Under the pieces are notes generated by a model, which saw nothing but the letters and a program-made list of their open reading frames with translations, did no database searches and was not told the origin of the DNA. Below are positions 36,068-49,366 of a DNA stretch of 64,000 bases, piece after piece. The stretch is from Botryotinia globosa. Lineage: Eukaryota; Ascomycota; Leotiomycetes; Helotiales; Sclerotiniaceae. Positions within the stretch are counted from its first letter, which is position 1; each line of letters opens with the position of its first letter. Location of the stretch: assembly GCA_014898425.1 (NCBI GenBank), contig RCSZ01000011.1, positions 680,501-744,500 of the forward strand, read 5' to 3'. A program made the translations under genes and the position numbers.

Positions 36068-36382
36068 TCCATTATTTGATCAGCATTTCATTCTATTGAT
36101 ATCCACAACAATGCTTGAGAATAGAATTACTATGAAGAATGATTGTGTCGCGTGTTATCGCGTCAATTGATGCTATCAGCCCGCAAAAAGAGACGATAAA
36201 AATCTACCCGAGCTCCAACCTCAACTTTGTCATCCCAAATTCACCCCAACCATGAATTCGAAATTCACCCACCACATCTATTATCTTCTTTGCCTCGGTA
36301 CGATCCGGCTTCGGCCACCTTAATACCACTCCTTCTACGGTCCTTAATTATCCCACTTGCTCAATTCTCTCCTTTCGCATAA
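36068..36382. promoter_or_regulatory. Bidirectional promoter between TilS-like and SAM-carrier genes
   Basis: The two start codons are 315 bp apart in divergent orientation. No TATA box is obvious; the carrier side is pyrimidine-rich (CTCAATTCTCTCCTTTCGC before the ATG). Both products probably act in mitochondria, so shared regulation is plausible. Confidence 0.55.
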
Positions 36383-37240
36383 ATGTCACAATCAAACTTC
36401 ACCCCCGCTCTCCTAGCGGGAGCCCTCGCCGGTACCACGGTCGACCTCACCCTTTTCCCTCTCGATACTTTAAAAACCCGCCTTCAATCTTCCGCCGGCT
36501 TCATTGCCTCTGGAGGCTTTACAGGTGTATATCGGGGAGTGGGTTCTGCCATAATTGGCTCTGCGCCCGGAGCTGCATTGTTCTTCTGTACATACGAAGC
36601 TACCAAAAGCGCATTCGCGAAACGGCGAGATACTTTAAATGCAAATGTACCTGGGGGTCGCAAAACGGGGAAAGCAGTTGAGCATATGGCTGCAGCAAGT
36701 CTGGGAGAGATCGCCGCTTGTGCGGTTCGTGTGCCTACGGAAGTTGTCAAGCAGAGAGCTCAGGCGGGGCAATATTCAAGCTCCTTACTCACGCTCAAGG
36801 CGATTTTGGGACAATACAAACACATAGGCGTTGTAGGAGTGTGGAGGGAACTCTATCGCGGTTGGAGTGTTACCATAATGCGGGAGGTGCCGTTTACAAT
36901 CATACAGTTTCCTCTCTGGGAATCTATGAAGGCATACAGGAAGAGAACAAGTGGAAGAGATACTGTGAACGCAGTGGAGAGTGGGCTTATGGGAAGTCTT
37001 GCGGGCGCAGTCGCGGCTGCGGCTACTACCCCTTTGGATGTGCTGAAGACGAGGATGATGTTAGAGAAGCAGAAGAAGTCGACGAAGGTGTTGTTGAAGG
37101 AGATAATAGCTACGAGTGGTCCCAAGGCATTCTTCGCAGGGATAGGTCCAAGAGTAATGTGGATTAGTATTGGAGGGGCGATATTCTTGGGTAGCTATCA
37201 ATGGGCATACAACGAATTGGCTAAGCAGGGAAAGGAATAG
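36383..37240 (+). CDS. PET8: Mitochondrial S-adenosylmethionine carrier
   Basis: An inner-membrane mitochondrial carrier that imports S-adenosylmethionine into the matrix in exchange for S-adenosylhomocysteine, as Pet8/SLC25A26 does. Single exon, 285 residues (yeast Pet8 has 284). The three carrier repeats carry the signatures FPLDTLKTRLQ, RVPTEVVKQRAQ and TPLDVLKTRMM, each at the end of an odd-numbered helix. Pet8-like features are the very short N-terminus, the loop GGFTGVYRGVGSAIIGSAPGAALFFCTYE and REVPFTIIQFPLWE. Imported SAM feeds mitochondrial methylation, lipoate and biotin synthesis. The ATG begins the first transmembrane segment, as in the family. Confidence 0.94.
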   Translation: MSQSNFTPALLAGALAGTTVDLTLFPLDTLKTRLQSSAGFIASGGFTGVYRGVGSAIIGSAPGAALFFCTYEATKSAFAKRRDTLNANVPGGRKTGKAVEHMAAASLGEIAACAVRVPTEVVKQRAQAGQYSSSLLTLKAILGQYKHIGVVGVWRELYRGWSVTIMREVPFTIIQFPLWESMKAYRKRTSGRDTVNAVESGLMGSLAGAVAAAATTPLDVLKTRMMLEKQKKSTKVLLKEIIATSGPKAFFAGIGPRVMWISIGGAIFLGSYQWAYNELAKQGKE

Positions 37241-40200
37241 AAGGAAATGATACAAAGGGCTAAGTTACTGGTAGGGCAAATAGTCTGATGGATTGACTAG
37301 GTACATAGATAGCTTGATGACCACGTAGATACCCTCTCTCTAAGAGCATGATCTCACGATCGATATGAACACAAGTATAATATTGTCCTAATATACCAAT
37401 AGCCTACACAGAATTTAACATCACACTGAACAAATGAAGACAAGCTCGGAGGCTAATCGGTTATTTCCCAGGAGATATTCACCCGAATTCCAGCCAACCC
37501 TAAGAATTGTATCGGCGTTTCTGAAGGATAGAGTATAACGGTACGTATGCTAAAACTTGACTCATTGCAAGCAAGACTATAAACATCCAACAATTGACAC
37601 ACACGGCTAATCTGGGCGCTTCAAAGGCTGAATTGAAATGTTGCCCACTTCCTCATCATCGCCCCCAACTGATAAATGCAGGATGAGTACATATCAAAGG
37701 TTTAAGTAGGAAAATCCAGAACAATCCACCCCTCCAGCTTTGCCGTGGTATTACCTAAATTGCAAATCTATCCATTGACATCTAGAAATTTCTATGTCCA
37801 TGCTCGGACGATCTAGTATTGAGCACAGTATGACTTCTTTACTTCCGAAGCCAGTTTTGGAAATACACTCTGAGGAAGCGAGATGTAAGTGAAGTGATTG
37901 ACTTAGCCATTATGCTACTAAATGAAATCCCATATTGAATTCTCCGGGGTTTTATAAGTCAATATTGTAATTAGACAGCTCAAATGAACTATGAGAAGTA
38001 GTAGTTGATTGGTATCTAATATCAACATCAAAATCGACTTTCATTCCTATAAGCGCGGCCAAGCTCCACTGCCGTTCCATTTCCACCTACTGTGAAAACA
38101 ACGTATCGCTACATTATCACTTCATAATCACCGCCATCAAGAGCCATTCGAATCACTGTTCCCACAATGAGAGCATAGTCGCACATACATTTCCGCACAT
38201 TCTGTCTTGCTGGCATGCTAAACGCAAATTCATAAGGATTACGGGGGAGTTAATTTCCACTCAGTCATAAAATAGCTCTGGAAGTTGCATCACTAAGTCA
38301 ACGAAATGAGCATGAGGGGAGGAATAGAGATATGGAATTGATGTAACGATACGGGAAGCCAAAGATTTGAATGTTACTCGTAAGCTCACAGACTTCAAGA
38401 TCTGGGTGACTTTACGAGGATATGGCCATTCTGCTCAAAAGTAGCAGAAGAGTAACATGATCATTATCTTCGCTACTATTCCCCAAACTCGGGTTCTTTT
38501 GGCGAAGATATACAGCATCATTTCTGGGAGCCGAGATACTTCTCTCGGCAATTTCAGACGAGAAGCTGCACATACTATACGAGAACCAGCGTTTTCAAAC
38601 AGCTTTGCAGAAACTCTAGCCCCTCTTCCAATCACCACTTTGAACATGTTCTCTTTCGCTCTCGCTCTCGCTCCTTAGGCAGCACAATACAAACTGTCGC
38701 AAGTGGCTCAAATTCTCGACAATGCAACATCATCACTGACGATAAATTCTGAAAGATTGGAAAATCTCAATTAAATACCAATCGCCGACCAGAGTCCGAA
38801 GTCGGGCTTTAACAAGGCTAGTAGATCCCGAAGTATAGGTCAGAAGTCTAAGTGAGTTTTCTCAATATTTTCAAGGATTCAAGTTGTCGAGACTTTGAGT
38901 TTCAATGTTCTAAATTTTTTGTTATTACTCTCATAACCTTATTATTTCAAATTAATCAAATTAATCAAAACTAACTAGTTTTGGTAAGTAGGTGCTTACC
39001 TCAAACAATGTCAATATCTAAAAGGAGTTGAGTAATTCAACGTTGTTGATTGTGACATTGCAGTCCGGACTACTGGTTACTCTGAGTAAGCACTTTGTTA
39101 TCCAAAATACTACTACTTCCACGCTGCACCCGGCTATTTCTAACCACAACAGTCTAGAAACATGTGGAATTTACACTAACAGTAAAGTGCAATCCAGGGG
39201 ACGTTGCAGAAGTCAGCGTACCATTCGTACCTCGTAGCATTGCATGGAACCAACTTCGCGGAAGCGAAGATTATATTCTTTTGAGCAATTGTTCTTCTGA
39301 TAGGATCAAGACCTTGAGCTCTGGACTCACAATTGGACTCTCTATATTCATCGGATACCTATCGTATAGTGTGATTCATTGATCTGTTTGAACTAGGTAT
39401 TTACACAAACTGGAGGGGTTCGTAGACGGTTGCCTACACCGGCATCTCACTGCCTGCTCGGGCAAGGAAAGATTTGGCAATTTTCGAATCACTATCTGTA
39501 TAACAATACACACGAACTTGTTGCAGCTTATTTTCCTGAAGAAATGAAAAGCTTCAGTGCTAGCCGAGAGTGGTTCCGGTGCTTCCCCGGTGAACGAATA
39601 TAATCTAGATCCATATTTTGGAAGCCTGGTTGTGAAACGAGATAGCACGATAAGAGATAGCTTATACCAATTCAAATGGAAATACATAATCATTATTTTT
39701 GAGAAGATCTGCGAAGTTTCTCATGTCACAAGGTGGGTGTCGTGCAGTTTCTGTCCTCTGTAATCCCGTGATCGACAGTCAGTCTTTGCCATGCTGCATC
39801 GAATTGAAACAACCCGGAATTCTACTAGGCATGCAATAAACATCTCACTCTATTCCATTGTATTGAATGGCCATTTTCTTTACATTGTATGTATTACTCG
39901 CATAGTATTAGATGCGTAAGGTGAGGTGTCTCGGAGTATTTCCGTCGCCTTTCTTCTCGGCGACTACCAACTCATCAACTCAACTTACCGGCGACTTCTG
40001 TGACACTAAAGGGGTAAGCTTTGTATTCTGACACAGTTCAGATTTACTAGGGTGACGAATATCTACAGGGTGTCGACATATCGGATCGCATGATGGGGCA
40101 CTGGTTTGGAGACAGGTGTGGATGCCTACTTGATAGGTGACAGCCGGAAAACCGTTGGGCTATTCAAAACGGGGAGGCACAAAATGAGTGGCAAAAAGTC

Positions 40201-43200
40201 ACTCGGGTCATATGAGTAGAAGGATTTCATTCATGGGTGTCCGGTCGATGAGGAGAGGTTAGACTGGGGCAACTCAAGACATTCAAAATCTAGTCAACTT
40301 GACGTGTTATTGGCTAAAAAAACGACTTTCAATGCTTCAGCGACACCAGGCTACTTAAAATCTCGTTGTCTGGAATTGAGCAGATGGTTTGAAGCCAAAG
40401 CAGATTTATGTTGAAGATAATTCGCTCGAAAAGTGGCTACATAGAATCTCTCTTCGGCTTCGCATTGGGTCGTCCAAGTTCAAGATGCAGAATAGGAAAC
40501 AACCCGAGGGTTCTTGTAATATCCATTAGGAATAGTAATATTCAAGACCCAGATTTGGCTTATGACTCTTGATATACTGCCAATGAGTCCCAAATGGGAA
40601 ATGGCTGAAACTTTTTACGAGTGCAGATAATCCTTGGAGAACTAAAGAGGCACAATATTAAAGTCTTCCCCCTATTGGACAAACCATCTCTCTAGAAAAC
40701 TGGTATTTAAGGCCCCTTTCCATTGATTATCTCATCGTGGAGTTCCTTGGGACCCAGAATACTTTTTGAAACAAGAGTGTCCACTTGGCCTCTAAAAATA
40801 TTCAGATGCACATCAGCACTGGCATATACGAATTGGTGTGTGTGTGCGCGCGGATAGCTGTTCCACCGACTGCATAATGCTTGAAGATCTTGTTTGACTT
40901 GCCGCGATACTCCGCTTGGAGGTATTTATTAAGCGCTGAAGATGCGCAACCACTAGGACTGCATATGGTGTGTAGGCCATAGGCTCTACTGCCATTTCAG
41001 GTGCAGACTGTGCCTCGCGGAACGGAACGAAGCTGTGAGATCTTTGATGGAGATTTTCTTAGGATTCTACGGTGCCTTGACTGGCTTCGATCCGAAAACG
41101 AGCATTTTTTGAAGTACCCAAAACGGAATTCAACTCCGAATTCATTTTAAGTGCGAAATGATGAGGCTGGAGGTATTGGATATAGAGTTTAGTGATAAGA
41201 ATAGCTATCATCTTCTGATGAACAAGGAGAGATCGTCCAGGTAGTTTATCCGGAAATGCACTACAGGGTAGCGAAGGTAGCTTTGGTGAGCGATGCTTGA
41301 TGCCAATCAAGTGGAAGGATACTTGAAGGAATCGATCATCGAAGGGTACGATAGGTTTGATGGGCGTAAAGGAGGGGTATAAGTCGTCTAATTTTGGTGG
41401 CTCGTTGCTCCTACCATAAGGTTGACCAGGTTTCTGAACCTTGCGGAAGAACAAGAGCGTGTCATCCACGTTTTCTTCAAACGTTTTCTGGGTACATTTT
41501 AGTGTAAGTAAAATACAAGCAGACGGATTCATAACGACTTAGCAAGGGGAATGAATTGAATCTCTGGGGCTATGTTGACATATGAAACGATCTTCAACTG
41601 TTGAAGACTTTTCTGCAGCTCGCACTGCCGCATTCTAACTATCAAACTTGAGTGGAGAATTTTAACGCAGGGCGTTCGTTCACACGAAATACACATCTTG
41701 AATATCAAGGGTTATGTAAGGCTGGTGGTTCATCGTGTTGGGGGTAAAGCCAGATAGATGGGGCTGTCGTCTTAGATCATCGATTATAGAATTCTGGTCC
41801 GCATTTTAGATGAGATGAGATGAGATGAGATGAGATAAGCCACCGTCAGCGAGTCAGCTTTTGATTGTATGCCTTGTTGCTGTGCGAATTAAACAACTGC
41901 CGTTGTCCTGTATCGATGTGTGGGATCATTTGTGAGACTATTCAGGTTCCCCCCACGTAGAAATGATTGCTTACTTACATTGCAGTTCGTAGGCTTGACC
42001 AATGAGAAGATGTCCCGCATTATCCTCCCAACTTGCCAACAATATACAATAGATTTGATGCATAGTAAGAACTAGGTAATCAGTCGATGTGAGTGGTAAC
42101 CATAGAATGGAGATTGGTACAAGAATAGAAAGATGTAATGTGATGGGCGGAATGAGACTGAGTGTAATGTAGTAATGGAACGGAGAATACCCCGAATTAG
42201 GCGATGGGTTTCTTAGCGTCGGGGAACGATCACCCCGATATTCAGTAAGATTCACAGTTACTTTCTCGTTGCCCATGTACAACATAACATTCCAAGCACA
42301 CACACCTTCTATTTTGAATGAGACGATCATGAGATATGACATAATATAAAAAAAACATGTCCGGATGGTCTCTTGCTTTCTACTGAGGAAACTTGTTGAC
42401 AAGTCTTTATGAAGTCGGCCAAGACACTAGCCATGATTTTACAATTATCTTTCCATTATCCACCTATCTTGAAGCCAAATCTATACACAGAGATGATGCA
42501 TGTCACATCTTGAACCCAGGTATCTTGCAGTACCCAGTACCTTGTTCAAAAGGAGTTGCCGAAAGAACACCACTAAAGTAACTTTGGCAAGGCCCTCGTA
42601 TATTATTAACCACTTAATACTCTGCGGGGGAACGGATGGAGATTATGATGATGGGCACTTGAGATTCGAAGTGAACTCAAATCTTTTCACCAATGTATCT
42701 AACCCTCTTCTGAACGATTACGACCCAGTCCTCATCCATCGTTATCCATGGTTTTTACTTGCCACTATCAATCGAACGATATATCCCGTTAATCCCCTGA
42801 GTTCTCCACTATCGTCCAGAACATCATGGATAACATTTCCGGGATTGTTGTTAACCTCAAAAGAAAGAAACAAGCTCAGGTGAGATTGATAGCAGGCATC
42901 ACCGATGATCTCCCATAGAAGATCAAAGCGTCTATCGAAAGGTTTGACTACTAGGCGAGATGCTCTTTATTGTAGCCGCCGTTTAGGAGCGTACCACTGC
43001 CGTGCTATCCGTTGCGATATCATCTGGCTTTGATTACTTCTTGGCTTATTGGCTTATATAATCAGATCTCAGCCTCCAAGCTCGTTTGTTTCAAAAGCTT
43101 CTGAAACCTTCGATCAAGGGTGTCACAGAAAAAGTGTTCTTCGCAGTACTCGGCGTAGCGCCATTCTTTTGAAGTGTGGGTGAAAATGAAACCCAATGTT

Positions 43201-46154
43201 CAGAAGCGAAGTACACTATGTACTATCGTAACAAACAGGATATCGGACAACGTTGCCACGAGCATGACAAGCAAGAAACGGGCCAGAATGTAACGGTTGC
43301 ACATGCATCATGTATGACAATCATGGGTCATGGTTATCATGAATTCGGTTACTCCCTTGTGCATAAATGTAAAATATCCTAGTTCAAATTACATTCCACG
43401 GTATTACTCCGTACAATTAGCCTTGTCTGTCGAGAAGGGACTCAACGGGAGCTCCCCTTATCAATTGCATCTCGATGTGCAAATGATCAACATTGTCAGC
43501 CGAGACTAGCCATGTTGACGGCCAGCAGTCGAACCAACATCTGACATATCTAACAAATTGAAAGACAACACATCAATCTTAGGGGGTGAAATGCGCGCGC
43601 TTAAAATACCGATTCTTTCCCTGCCCGGAACACGCACAGCCATCTACCCCGTCTCCGTCCGGACCGGTTTTCATTGCGGGGTCAGGTTTTGGCCCGTTGG
43701 TCTTTAGAGACGCAAGGGTATGTATGCGTCCTATGTATTTGAAATTTAGCCTTCCGACCAATGACCCAACAGCTCGGATTTTCAGCCAATAGATGGCCAA
43801 TCCATTCGAGCGGTATCGATGCCAGATTTGCAGTCGTTACCGTGTACGCACCATTCAAAGTAACAAAAAACGTATGATTAACCCACAAGGAGAGGGGGAT
43901 ATGCCCTGATTTTCTGCTCTTACCTTTTCTATTCACTCTAGTCCGTCCAAAATCATTTCCCATCTAATTTTTTGGTTCTATTTCCAATTTCTCATCAAGT
44001 CATACATACGGTAAGTACCTTTGTTCCTCCCCGGCCACTACTTCCCGGTCATTTTGCCCTGCTGATACCCCTGTGATTCTCGCTTACCGCACACCCACCA
44101 ATCCAACCCATCGACCCGGCATAACGTTCTCCCTTTCTTACTTACATCTTCGCCCCTACCCTAGCATTCATATATTCGTGAGCTATTCATATTCGATCAT
44201 ACCTATTCTTTGTGAGTTTGTACCCACTAGCCCCATCATATAAGTCAGCATTAGCCTCATTTCGTACCTGCCGCCCTAACCACACCCATCATTCTAAGCA
44301 GCCATGACCATGGTTCCATTTCACCTATTGATTAGATACTTGAATAGCCAATAAGCCAATTTACATCCAATTTATATCTAGTAGCCCGAGCTTCTTACCA
44401 ACATCGAAACAACGAAATACAAATAATTCCTATCATGTGAATAATTCAATTCCAAATTCAGAATCACGTCCCCAATTGGGATTTCACGAGGTGCCCAATG
44501 ATCTTGAGAGAATTGAAATTTATTTCAACTCCTGGCACGATGAGAGAGACAGCTGAAAGGGGCATACACGATACAGCATCTAATTCGCAATGCACAAACG
44601 AATAGATACACCGAGAGAACTCAAAACAAGGCAAACGAAAATTTCATGATGGTTGTTCAGGTAAGGCAAACAATTTGACTCAGGTGTCAATTCAAAACGG
44701 GACTTTATTTTCCATGTCATCTTATCTCATCTATTTGATCTGCGCAACTAACAGTCCCCAAATTTTAGAGTTCCAGCTTCAACTCGCTTGTAAACATCCT
44801 TCCCCTTCACCTTTTTTTAGCAGTTACAAAGAATGAGAAAATAGAAATCTCTCTATGTAGTGTACCATATCACATAACTCAGCTCTGATTCATACATATA
44901 GTAAGGAAAGAGATAGAAGATAAAAGAAGTAAAAATTCATATCAAAAGTTGAAGAGATCCAGAATTCATCATGTCTTTTCCATCCAATCCCATTAGCCCA
45001 ATTCCATATTTACCCTGCCGTTTAATAATCATCTCGTTTCCGAATCCATCGCGCATATACCCAAATGAATGCATGACCTTGAACTTGCCTACCAAAGCCC
45101 AAGTCTTTTTTTCCATCCATCAACCCATCCATTATCCTACCAAGCCTTTATTTCCCAGTGCCGACCGACCGTTTGTGTGATGTTGTATCCCGCTGACGGC
45201 GGGATTATAGAATTTGAAAAGGGTATTTGTACGCTAAAGGAGACATAAAAAGAGTGAACAAAAGAGAAGTTATAGAACAAGATTGCTAAAGAAGAAAAAG
45301 CTGAAAATAAACGATCAAAACAACAAGTTGATGGATAACATCGAGATCCCACTCTCAAGAAAATCTACCCAACAGTTTGTAAAAGTACATGTGATGAGTT
45401 AATCTTGGAAGCGACCGAGGTTCGAACCCAAACAATCGGGATTTCGCAAATCGCATATTGCAAGAACAAAAAAAGGGTGGAAAATTCCCCCCAAAATGAC
45501 ACCGAGTATAATTACACAACGCAAAGCAACACGGCACAACCAAACAGGTAGAAAAGGGGAAAAAGGGAACAGTTGACCCGATGCAATGCAAGGCAGGGCA
45601 GCCAGCATCGCGACTGCAGTTCCCAATGGACGCGTGAACGAGCGCTCAGCATTCATCTCCCAATCTCGCATTTGAATTCGTGCGGTCGGTCGTGCATCGT
45701 ACATCCGGTTGTGGAACCATCAGCGACCCCCAACCTAACAAGTATTTTTTGGCGTATGGAGACATGTAATTATTTGATTTGAACCGGAAGTATCTTTTAG
45801 TGTGGTAGTATACATGATGCGGAATGAATAGTGCGGCGGTACAATATGATACCAAAAATGCAGGTTCGTGCTGACATCTGACATCCGCCTATGCACGTCG
45901 GTTTTTCTTTGGGATAATTCATTTATGGCTGGTGACTGATGATGACTGATGAGTTTGAACCGAAGCGTTGAGCTATCAAAAATCTAGGTGATCTTTTTCG
46001 TATTGTGCAGTATCTTGTGTAAGGCTCTGATGGAAATGAAAATGAATTGAAACAATCTTCAAATTTCCCTGGAAATTTTATGCGCATGGTATCCTCCTCG
46101 CCGTGACCGTTCTCAAATATCCTCCCTTGCGCCAAACAATAATGATAGTAAAAT
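37241..46154. other. 8.9-kb gene-poor region
   Basis: Between the convergent SAM-carrier and C2H2 genes I find no frame with recognisable domains. The longest are minus-strand 41059-41532 (157 codons, begins with ATG, contains NVDDTLLFFRKVQKPGQPYGRSN) and 41971-42402 (143 codons); either could be a relic or chance. A GAGAT pentamer run lies at 41810-41836. No terminal inverted repeats or retroelement motifs were noticed. The region may hold long non-coding RNAs or decayed elements. Confidence 0.45.
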
Positions 46155-47616
46155 CTATTGAGTATGCCATATAGGTTCATGACTGTGATGTTCCGCGCTT
46201 GTCGTCACTAGATATGGAGCCCCTGATGAGGCTGATGTAAGAGGGCTGACCATAGCATCATGAGGCGCATGACCAGAGCTTCCGCTGTGTGGAGGTGGTG
46301 AATAGTGGGAGTTCTGAATGTAAGATGCATTCCGTCCCATTTGATCTGGATGAGGTGGAAGCACTAGCTTTAGTGTGTCCATGGTATTGTTGTCCATAGC
46401 GTAGTTCTGAGGTCTGAAATCAACAGTTTCGATATCAAAGCGTTTAGAACAACCATCTTCCATGTGCCTATTTTAGTTGTTAGTTTGGGAGAACAGTAAG
46501 GATATAGAGTGGGAGGGAGGCGTACCTTCTCAGTGTGTCTTTTCTTGCAAAGAGTCTACTGCAGTAATCGCATTTATGGTTTCGTTGCTTCATGTGTACA
46601 CTCTGGTCGTGGCGTTGAAGGTCCGTCTTCCGTACAAATTTTTTAGTACAGTTGTCCACGGTACATGGAAATGGATACTCTCTGTCTGCATCATGAGTTT
46701 CCATATGCGCTTTGTAGTTGTAACTACGACCGAAAAGCTTTCCACATCCTTTAACACGACATTGGAAGTTTGCATCCTCCTTGGTGGTGAGCTTTCGAGG
46801 TCCCCTGGTCCTTGCTACTACGCTTGGACGTCGAAAATCTTGTGATGGTGAGGTATCTTGATTTTCGGATCGTCTGTCATAAGTCGGGATTTGTAGAGCC
46901 GAGAATGGCGGCAAGTCAATGGAAGTGTATTCAACCTTTTGTCCCCATGGTGATTGGTCGTAGTATGTAGTCTCGAGCGACCCTGGGTAAGTAGTTGTTG
47001 CACCAACATATTGAGTGTGGCCATGTTGGAGGGAGCCTAGTGTGAAAGAATCACTATTTGGAGCATATTCTGTATGGTCTTCCATCTTTATACGTGGAGT
47101 GTAAGAAGGTATTGATCCTGCTTGAGTAAAGATCTCTGAAGGTGGAGCAGAAGAAAGTGAAGAGCGATGAGAGGTATTGCTGGAGTGAAGTGGAGAAGCT
47201 GGAAGAATGGATGTTTCGGCAGTTTGGGAAGTGGTATATATATCAGAAGTGAAAGGAGCTGATACTGCCGGATTATAGGAGGCAAAGGGATCATACTCCG
47301 CGGAAAGGATGTTAGGCGTTGACCTTGATGACCTGGGCGAATCACGGTGTTGCAAAGACGTATCTGCCCAGTGGTTGGTGATCACAGACGATGAGCCTCC
47401 TGACTCCGAGCTAGCATCGTGATTGTCCATTGCTGGTGGAGATCCTGGAATAGAGCAAGAATAGAGTCCCAAGCCTTGAATAGAATCCGTCGATCTGTAT
47501 CTCGAGTCACTTTGAGCCGGTGAAGGATATTCAAAGAGTGGCTGTGAGTGGCCTGAGAATGTGAAAGGCGGTGTTGGGGACCGAGTGGATTGAGGTGTCA
47601 AATCCATAGTGTTCAT
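46155..47616 (-). CDS. C2H2 zinc-finger transcription factor
   Basis: A nuclear DNA-binding regulator. Two exons (47616-46526, 46467-46155; 58-nt intron) give 1404 nt, 467 residues. The first 280 residues are Ser/Thr/Pro-rich and probably disordered activation sequence. Three consecutive fingers follow: CRVKGCGKLFGRSYNYKAHMETH (about 286-308), CTVDNCTKKFVRKTDLQRHDQSVH (about 318-341) and CDYCSRLFARKDTLRRHMEDGC, where the last ligand is Cys rather than His and the intron cuts the finger at its first histidine. The tail is Ser/His/Pro-rich. The finger region resembles a conserved Pezizomycotina regulator sometimes annotated Rpn4-like; I am not sure enough to name it. A 6-kb gene-poor upstream region may hold extended control sequence. 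Confidence 0.88.
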
Positions 47617-49366
47617 AAGAATAGAGAAGAGATATTAGGAGAAGTAGAGAAGTGATGGAAGGAGCAAATAGCTAATGTAACGGTTGGGGGCTAGAAGTGT
47701 GACTTGAATGATGGCCTATAGTGCCAGGTACTGGTAGATCACGACTTGGAGATGTGTAACAAAGATCCCTGAAATGTGATGTGATATTTCATACAGAATC
47801 TGATGCGATGACTGTGGAGAATGAGGACTTGGACCGTGGCGAATATAAACCTGAAGGAATCGGGAGTTTGGGGAGCTTTGGGAGTGATATCCAACAGGAT
47901 GGGAAAGGTTGAAGATGCACAATGAAGCTACGAGAATAGCTGGAGTTCAAATACTAGGAAGATTGAAGGATGTAGGGTGGTAGATGAGCTGTATATTTCT
48001 TGTTCTTTCGAGGAAGAGAAAGGAAGACCACGAGCATCTAAGTATTGCAAGGCAGATTTCCAAGGGTTGTCGTGCTTTTCAAAGAAATATATATATAAAC
48101 ATAGCGGCTTCAATGGAATCCTGTAACTCACCAGGGTTGCGGCAGTCTAGGTTGGCATACGGAACTAGTCAGAAGAGGAAGCAGGGGGGTGAGCCCCATG
48201 GAAGTTCAAATCGGTGGCACCCCTGTCATATAAGCCAACTGCAGGAGACGCACTGGTCGAAATCCGACATAAAGGTAACAAAAGTTACCCGTAAGCAAGG
48301 ATATTATGCTAATTCTGCTCTATTATAACAGCAAGTAAATTAAATAAATTAGGTTAAGAGTGCAAAGTAATATGGGGAAGGACAAGTGGAGGTTTTATTG
48401 TTGTATGGAGCAAGTTAGTACAATCGAACTGACTGCATGATTTTCTAGTTCCTCGTTTAGAAGAGCTAACGACCCCAAAAGATTGTTAGAAGCAGTAGCT
48501 GAAAACGTAGAATGCATCTAATTGAATGAAATTGGTATTTCCAACAGACGATTTGCAAGACAACACTTCAAGTTGCTATATTTGATGGTATAAAGCAGGC
48601 TCAGGGGCCCATTCGTCCCAGGGTCTTGAGGAAGAGTGCAAAATGAAAGACTAAGCCTTGTCATTGTTGTCAGATAGATCTGACAATGATTGGCTGAGAT
48701 ATGATTTGAGGTATCTTTTTGGGGCCATCTCGTAATTTGATCTCGTTTAGAGTGAGTGCTGAGGCCGTTGACTGTATTTGGGATGTGCTCTCAAATATCG
48801 GGATATCTTTCACCATCAGATAATGAGATTCTTATCCGCAAGGGTTCCCGCTACGACACCACGCTCAATTTTGGAAAGTTCGCGAGAAATCCAGGGACGT
48901 CCAAGTAAAGGTTTCCCGACTCCATCATTACCCTTACCATATGTGAAATACGTGTACAGTACAAGACTTCTGAACAGTCGATCGTAGAGTAGATATCTCT
49001 CACGTCCCGGATGTATGATCGTACCGGAACCGGAACACTGTGTGGATCAGAGATAACATGGTTGCCCTGTCGAATAGCACGTTATCAATAGCACTTGGAT
49101 TGGTATTTGATTTTTCCCAACCCAGTGTCTCGAGAATCATCACTCATGTTAATTGGTATTTGGTCATGGGGAATATCCTTCTAGAGGGCAAACGTGTTGG
49201 ATGACTGTACTCCGAGTCTCCGTAAGGTTACTAGCAAACGCGCTACAAGAATTAAAAATTGATACTAATCATCATAACCATTAGTGACCGTTCTAGCGTC
49301 TGAAAGCTTATAATCTTTTACTTCTCTTCTCCACTAATCACTTCCACTATCTCATCCAAATACTAA

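Noticed and set aside
45405..45440. GGTTCGAACCC motif resembling a tRNA T-loop
   Set aside because: On neither strand do the flanking bases form a T-stem, acceptor stem or the rest of a cloverleaf.
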